Position numbers and translations under genes: made by a program. From positions 186,001-250,000 of IMG/VR virus record IMGVR_UViG_3300030019_000003: 64,000 nucleotides of DNA; one strand, written 5' to 3'. Each line of letters opens with the position of its first letter. The stretch's first letter is position 1. Of this stretch, positions 60,687 through 64,000 are shown in pieces. Source of the stretch: a virus. Under the pieces are notes generated by a model. The model did no database searches. It saw nothing but the letters and a program-made list of their open reading frames with translations, and was not told the DNA's origin.

Positions 60687-62495
60687 GTGGTATTGACAAA
60701 ATATACTTTAGGGGAATATGGTTTCTTATTAAAAGATCCACCATCCTCTCCGGAATTTAACAAAATAGCGACGGACTTGTCGCCTATGCAATTAGCTGTA
60801 GTGGCCAATCGTGTTAGTGCTACTGTGAAAAGTGAAGAATTAATAGAGCTTGTCTATAATAATCTTAACCTTTATAAGGATATAGAATTATTAAAAGATG
60901 TCTATGTAGGTGCTGATCTTATCGTATCCCATATTAACAAAGGGTCGCGAATAGGTTTAGTTACAGACTACGATTCTGATGGTATTAACTCAGCCGTTGT
61001 TTTAACAAAAACGATGCTAGATGTTTTTAAAATACCTAAAGAAAAAGTTGTTACTATTATTAATAAACGAAAAAATGGTAACGGATTTAATAAGATTCTT
61101 ATAGATACGGTACTAACAGAAAAGAATACAAGAGGACTAGATATTATTATTTGTGCTGATCATGGCTCAAGTGATAATATTGCTTTTAAGGTACTTAAAG
61201 AAGCTGGTCTAGATATAGTATTAACCGATCACCATCAGATTCCTGAAAGTAATTATCCAGCCTATGCAGATGTTGTTATTAACAATCAGAGAGCAGATAG
61301 TTATTTTTCTAAGGATGTCTCTGGGTGCTGTGTTGCGTTCATAACAATGTTAGCGACATTTGAAAAACTATACGGTCGTAAAGCCGAAACAGAATTTGAT
61401 GCTATTCTTCCTTATGTATGTATCTCTACAGTTACAGATGTTATGGCATTAAATGTTTCTTATAATCGACACCTTATAGCCTCAGGTCTTAATGAGATTA
61501 ATTCTTATAGAAATAAAACATGGGCTGCTATCTTTAGTGCGCTAGGCATTTCTGGAAAGATAACCTATAAAGATATAGGTTTTAAAATAGGACCATTGAT
61601 AAACACAGGTAATAGATTAGATTGTGAAGAGTTAGTATTTGAACTCTTAATGGAAAAAGAGCACAAACAGGCATTTCAATTAGCTCTTAAGTTATCAGAA
61701 TTTAACGATTACCGTAAAGAGGTAACTAAAAAGCTTCATAAGCATATTATTGCTAATTATGAACATGATGATGCTAAAGTAGTCGTATGTGTTACCGAAA
61801 CAGATATTGATGTTAAAGGTATCATTGCTACTAAAGTAGGATTAATGCTAGGTAAGACATGTGTATGTTTTACAGAAAAAGATACTAAGTACTCTGGTAG
61901 TGCTAGAGGAATTGTTTATGGTGTTAATGTTCATGATGCTTTAACACGTATTACAACAGAACATCCTGGTATCATTTGTATAGCTGATAGCGGACAACCA
62001 GAATACGGTGGTCATGAGGGTGCTGCTGGTGTTAATGTTTATAAAGATAAACTAGACGCTTTTAAAGAGGCTTTTAATACTTATATTTCAGAACAACTTT
62101 CTAATATAGTAGTATCAGATACAATTACGGTAGATGCTATTATTAAAAATGTAGATATAACCCCTAACTTACCTATGGTCTTAGATGTTTGTGGCCCATA
62201 TGGTAAAGACTGGGAGAAACCTCTTTTAATCTCTACCTTTAAACTTGATACTATTATTAATATGGGATCAATATGTAAAATCATGTTACGATGTGACAAC
62301 GGGGCTATTGTAGAAGGATTCCATTTCTTTAACACTATTGGTAAATATACTGCTAAGAACATTAAAGAATTTATACATAGAGGTGACGAAGTAGTTGTAT
62401 CGTATAATGTTGACATAGAACGATATAACGATGTCTATGGTGTATCTATAACGATCAACTCTATTGAAAAAATAAGGACAAATGATGGGGACTAA
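60687..62495 (+). CDS. RecJ-like single-strand DNA exonuclease (DHH family)
   Basis: 602 residues; GTG start with AAAAAAAGGA ahead. Motif I TDYDSDG at 93-99 (metal-binding Asp 94, 96, 98), CADHG at 156-160 and the hallmark TDHHQ at 180-184, followed by the DHHA1-like glycine-rich stretch GGHEGAAGV (near 450). This is the RecJ/DHH layout; 5'-3' digestion of ssDNA in replication and repair is the known role. A second DHH-type enzyme lies at 57321. The start of the next gene overlaps its stop. Confidence 0.87.
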   Translation: MVLTKYTLGEYGFLLKDPPSSPEFNKIATDLSPMQLAVVANRVSATVKSEELIELVYNNLNLYKDIELLKDVYVGADLIVSHINKGSRIGLVTDYDSDGINSAVVLTKTMLDVFKIPKEKVVTIINKRKNGNGFNKILIDTVLTEKNTRGLDIIICADHGSSDNIAFKVLKEAGLDIVLTDHHQIPESNYPAYADVVINNQRADSYFSKDVSGCCVAFITMLATFEKLYGRKAETEFDAILPYVCISTVTDVMALNVSYNRHLIASGLNEINSYRNKTWAAIFSALGISGKITYKDIGFKIGPLINTGNRLDCEELVFELLMEKEHKQAFQLALKLSEFNDYRKEVTKKLHKHIIANYEHDDAKVVVCVTETDIDVKGIIATKVGLMLGKTCVCFTEKDTKYSGSARGIVYGVNVHDALTRITTEHPGIICIADSGQPEYGGHEGAAGVNVYKDKLDAFKEAFNTYISEQLSNIVVSDTITVDAIIKNVDITPNLPMVLDVCGPYGKDWEKPLLISTFKLDTIINMGSICKIMLRCDNGAIVEGFHFFNTIGKYTAKNIKEFIHRGDEVVVSYNVDIERYNDVYGVSITINSIEKIRTNDGD

Positions 62496-62901
62496 TGTTG
62501 TTGGTATACCTACCCTAACCGCTGATGGTTCAATAACAGATTATTACGAAATACTCAAAAAGCAATTTGAATATTTCTTAGCCTGTGATCATTCGCAGTC
62601 TAATTATTTTATAGGTAACATACAGAGTTTGAAGTATATACTTACTTTAAAGAAAGATCCTAACGATATAGCCTATGCTATTAAAGAGGCTCTTAAAGCT
62701 TTGTATGCTAGTTACTTTACGTCAACAACAATAAGTATCAACATCGATGATAGTACAAGTATTGTTGTCTATACTATTGATGTTAAAGCCTATGTTGGAA
62801 CAACTCTTTATGAAATGAGCGGAGTTATTGATGGAACGCTTGCTAACACTAACAACTACGCTGAAGCGTTAGCTAATCTGATTAAAAAATACTATTATTA
62901 A
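62482..62901 (+). CDS. Unknown small protein
   Basis: 139 residues. Two adjacent ATGs (62482, 62485) after AAGGACA, overlapping the RecJ-like stop. Mixed alpha/beta; no recognised motif. Coupled to RecJ, so it may act with it, but this is not shown by the sequence. Confidence 0.5.
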   Translation: MMGTNVVGIPTLTADGSITDYYEILKKQFEYFLACDHSQSNYFIGNIQSLKYILTLKKDPNDIAYAIKEALKALYASYFTSTTISINIDDSTSIVVYTIDVKAYVGTTLYEMSGVIDGTLANTNNYAEALANLIKKYYY

Positions 62902-62909
62902 GGCAACCT

Positions 62910-63572
62910 ATGGATACGTCAAAAACACAATCACCTACGGCTACAGTAGGTGTTGATAAAAATTTGTTACAAGATTATGCTAAAGAATTGCAGCTTGAAG
63001 CTAGCGATCAAATTGGCAAAGATATTCATGCTATTTTTGTGGATATTACACGTGAGGATACTAAGACTATTCCTGAATCTGTTTTTAAAGCAAGATTTCT
63101 TGGAAAGTTTAAAGCTATTCGAGAGGATACTAAAGGTGAAGGAAATCATGAAGCAGTTGTTCGTGAGTTTATAACCTATACAGGATCACCTTACGCAGGT
63201 GTTGACGTTATAAATTCCGCAGGAGAAGTTGTTGTAACAACTCCTGGTATTTATAGTCGCGCTAATGTTGACCTAGCGGAAACAGGTAAACAAGGTATTT
63301 CGGATAAGATGTTAACCTATAAAGAAAAGGTAGCCTTCTCCCCTATCCAAGCAAATGCTTTCATACGCAGTGTGATGAGCGCATCTGTTCAAACATTAAG
63401 AACTGATATTAATACAGACGCAGACCAATGGAAACAAGTGTTTGATACTTTTGATACGACTAAGAAAAAAGTAGTTGCAGCTGAGAATAATAATGAAGAT
63501 GAAGCCGTATTTAAACCAAAAGGGCTTGGAAAATCATTAAGTCAGTTAGCTGCTGAAGATACGGATCAATAG
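62910..63572 (+). CDS. Unknown protein
   Basis: 220 residues. Helical N-terminus, then GSPYAGVDVINSAGEVVVTTPGIY (strand-rich) and an acidic C-terminus with EDEAVF. No recognised domain. Shares its last base with the GTG start of the next gene. Confidence 0.5.
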   Translation: MDTSKTQSPTATVGVDKNLLQDYAKELQLEASDQIGKDIHAIFVDITREDTKTIPESVFKARFLGKFKAIREDTKGEGNHEAVVREFITYTGSPYAGVDVINSAGEVVVTTPGIYSRANVDLAETGKQGISDKMLTYKEKVAFSPIQANAFIRSVMSASVQTLRTDINTDADQWKQVFDTFDTTKKKVVAAENNNEDEAVFKPKGLGKSLSQLAAEDTDQ

Positions 63573-63886
63573 TGTTTAGTAAGATTAGCGATACTGAGTA
63601 TCTTTTAAAAGAACCCAGACCGTTTATAGAACAGGCTGATCAGGTATTTAAATTAATACATGGTAATGATCTTACTGATTTTGAACCTGTAACCTCTAAA
63701 GAACTTTATAACAGTATACTATCTCGCATAGTAGCAGTAGAGTTCTTAAAGAAAGGAATGCCTGAAACGTCTACTAACTTTGTAAACATACGTGTTAAGG
63801 CTAAAGATGAGGAGATACTGTGTGTAGCAGGTACTCTTGTATTAAACGATAAATGTAAAAAAACGTCAGGTGTACTATACAAGTAG
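63572..63886 (+). CDS. Unknown small protein
   Basis: 104 residues; GTG start joined to the previous stop (TAGTG). Ribosome site is weak (ACGGAT). Ends inside a palindromic terminator. No domain recognised. Confidence 0.5.
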   Translation: MFSKISDTEYLLKEPRPFIEQADQVFKLIHGNDLTDFEPVTSKELYNSILSRIVAVEFLKKGMPETSTNFVNIRVKAKDEEILCVAGTLVLNDKCKKTSGVLYK

Positions 63887-63907
63887 GGAATTCCCTACTT
63901 GTATAGT
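63874..63907. terminator. Bidirectional palindromic terminator
   Basis: Perfect 34-base palindrome containing the stop of the rightward gene, followed by TATGCTGTTTTTT. Confidence 0.88.
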
Positions 63908-64000
63908 TATGCTGTTTTTTCTTGGTCTATAGGTTTTGTAACCATGATAAATAGAATAGCGCTAAGTGTTTTCTTAGCAAAATTATAACTGTAAAAAATA
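63907..64000 (-). CDS. C-terminal end of a leftward gene (partial)
   Basis: The reverse strand is open from the window edge to TAA at 63907-63909; the last residues read KKTLSAILFIMVTKPIDQEK and end TA. It converges on the shared terminator like other convergent pairs here. Only 30 residues are visible, so it is a likely but unproven gene end. Confidence 0.45.
   Translation of the reverse strand, partial: IFYSYNFAKKTLSAILFIMVTKPIDQEKTA

Noticed and set aside
1-64000. CRISPR arrays, insertion sequences, attachment sites and tRNA genes
   Set aside because: No regularly spaced repeats, transposase motifs or cloverleaf structures were seen on either strand; palindromes at gene ends fit terminators better.

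Overview
The window is a tightly packed, AT-rich piece of a tailed jumbo-phage genome of the phiKZ-like, nucleus-forming kind (Chimalliviridae or a close relative). The diagnostic set, all read from the sequence, is: a PhuZ-like tubulin (2066-3103); a probable chimallin phage-nucleus shell protein (43473-45332) directly upstream of a phage RNA polymerase beta'-N gene (45642-47634), the same order as phiKZ gp54-gp55; a separate beta'-C gene (53612-54877); a very large RNA polymerase beta-like protein (15822-20117) close to a prohead protease (22432-23223), as with phiKZ gp178 and gp175; and a contractile tail tube/sheath pair (29729-32822). The host is Gram-negative, because a membrane-anchored and lipoprotein spanin pair (34732-35443) and a secreted transglycosylase-like enzyme (48412-49161) are present. 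Two signal peptides end in a Leu-Phe-Ala type site, which is common in Campylobacterota, but that is only a hint. No tRNA, rRNA or CRISPR array was seen.

Layout. 1-7100: a GNAT-like gene, an HNH endonuclease, small genes, PhuZ and a run of eight small unknown genes with overlapping or near-touching ends. 7175-11134: a divergent family B DNA polymerase palm and tail/baseplate-like or conserved phage genes. 11170-15727: mainly leftward genes, ending with an SNF2-type helicase interrupted in its Walker A motif by an intein. 15822-25465: virion genes, with RNA polymerase beta, the protease and a 725-residue structural protein. 25503-34677: a serine-rich protein, three rightward genes and the leftward tail tube/sheath/fibre-like block. 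34732-35443: spanins. 35479-43267: unknowns, a second GNAT and an SbcC/Rad50-like ATPase. 43473-49161: chimallin, a zinc protein, beta'-N with a group I intron, and the transglycosylase. 49207-52617: a leftward block of four genes. 52713-63886: a beta'-C operon, a SLOG-like protein, two DHH-type phosphoesterases (MYG1-like and RecJ-like) and unknowns.

The strongest observations are two self-removing elements placed exactly in catalytic motifs. One is a class 3 intein (Ala1, with Trp/Cys/Thr at 213/391/408-409 of the precursor) between GTGTGK and the following Thr of the helicase Walker A. The other is a group I intron between DFDGD and EINF of the polymerase beta' active site; P1, P10 and P7 can be drawn, and the spliced protein is unambiguous.

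Regulation. Most transcription units end in long, near-perfect palindromes that often overlap the last stop codon and serve both strands where genes converge. A recurrent AT-rich motif close to ACATATTATTTA lies 35-85 bases upstream of a subset of genes (chimallin and several small genes) and resembles the TATATTAC early-promoter element known from phiKZ. At three of these sites a hairpin starts immediately downstream. Most other genes have only a Shine-Dalgarno of the AAGGA/GGAG type and appear to be co-transcribed.
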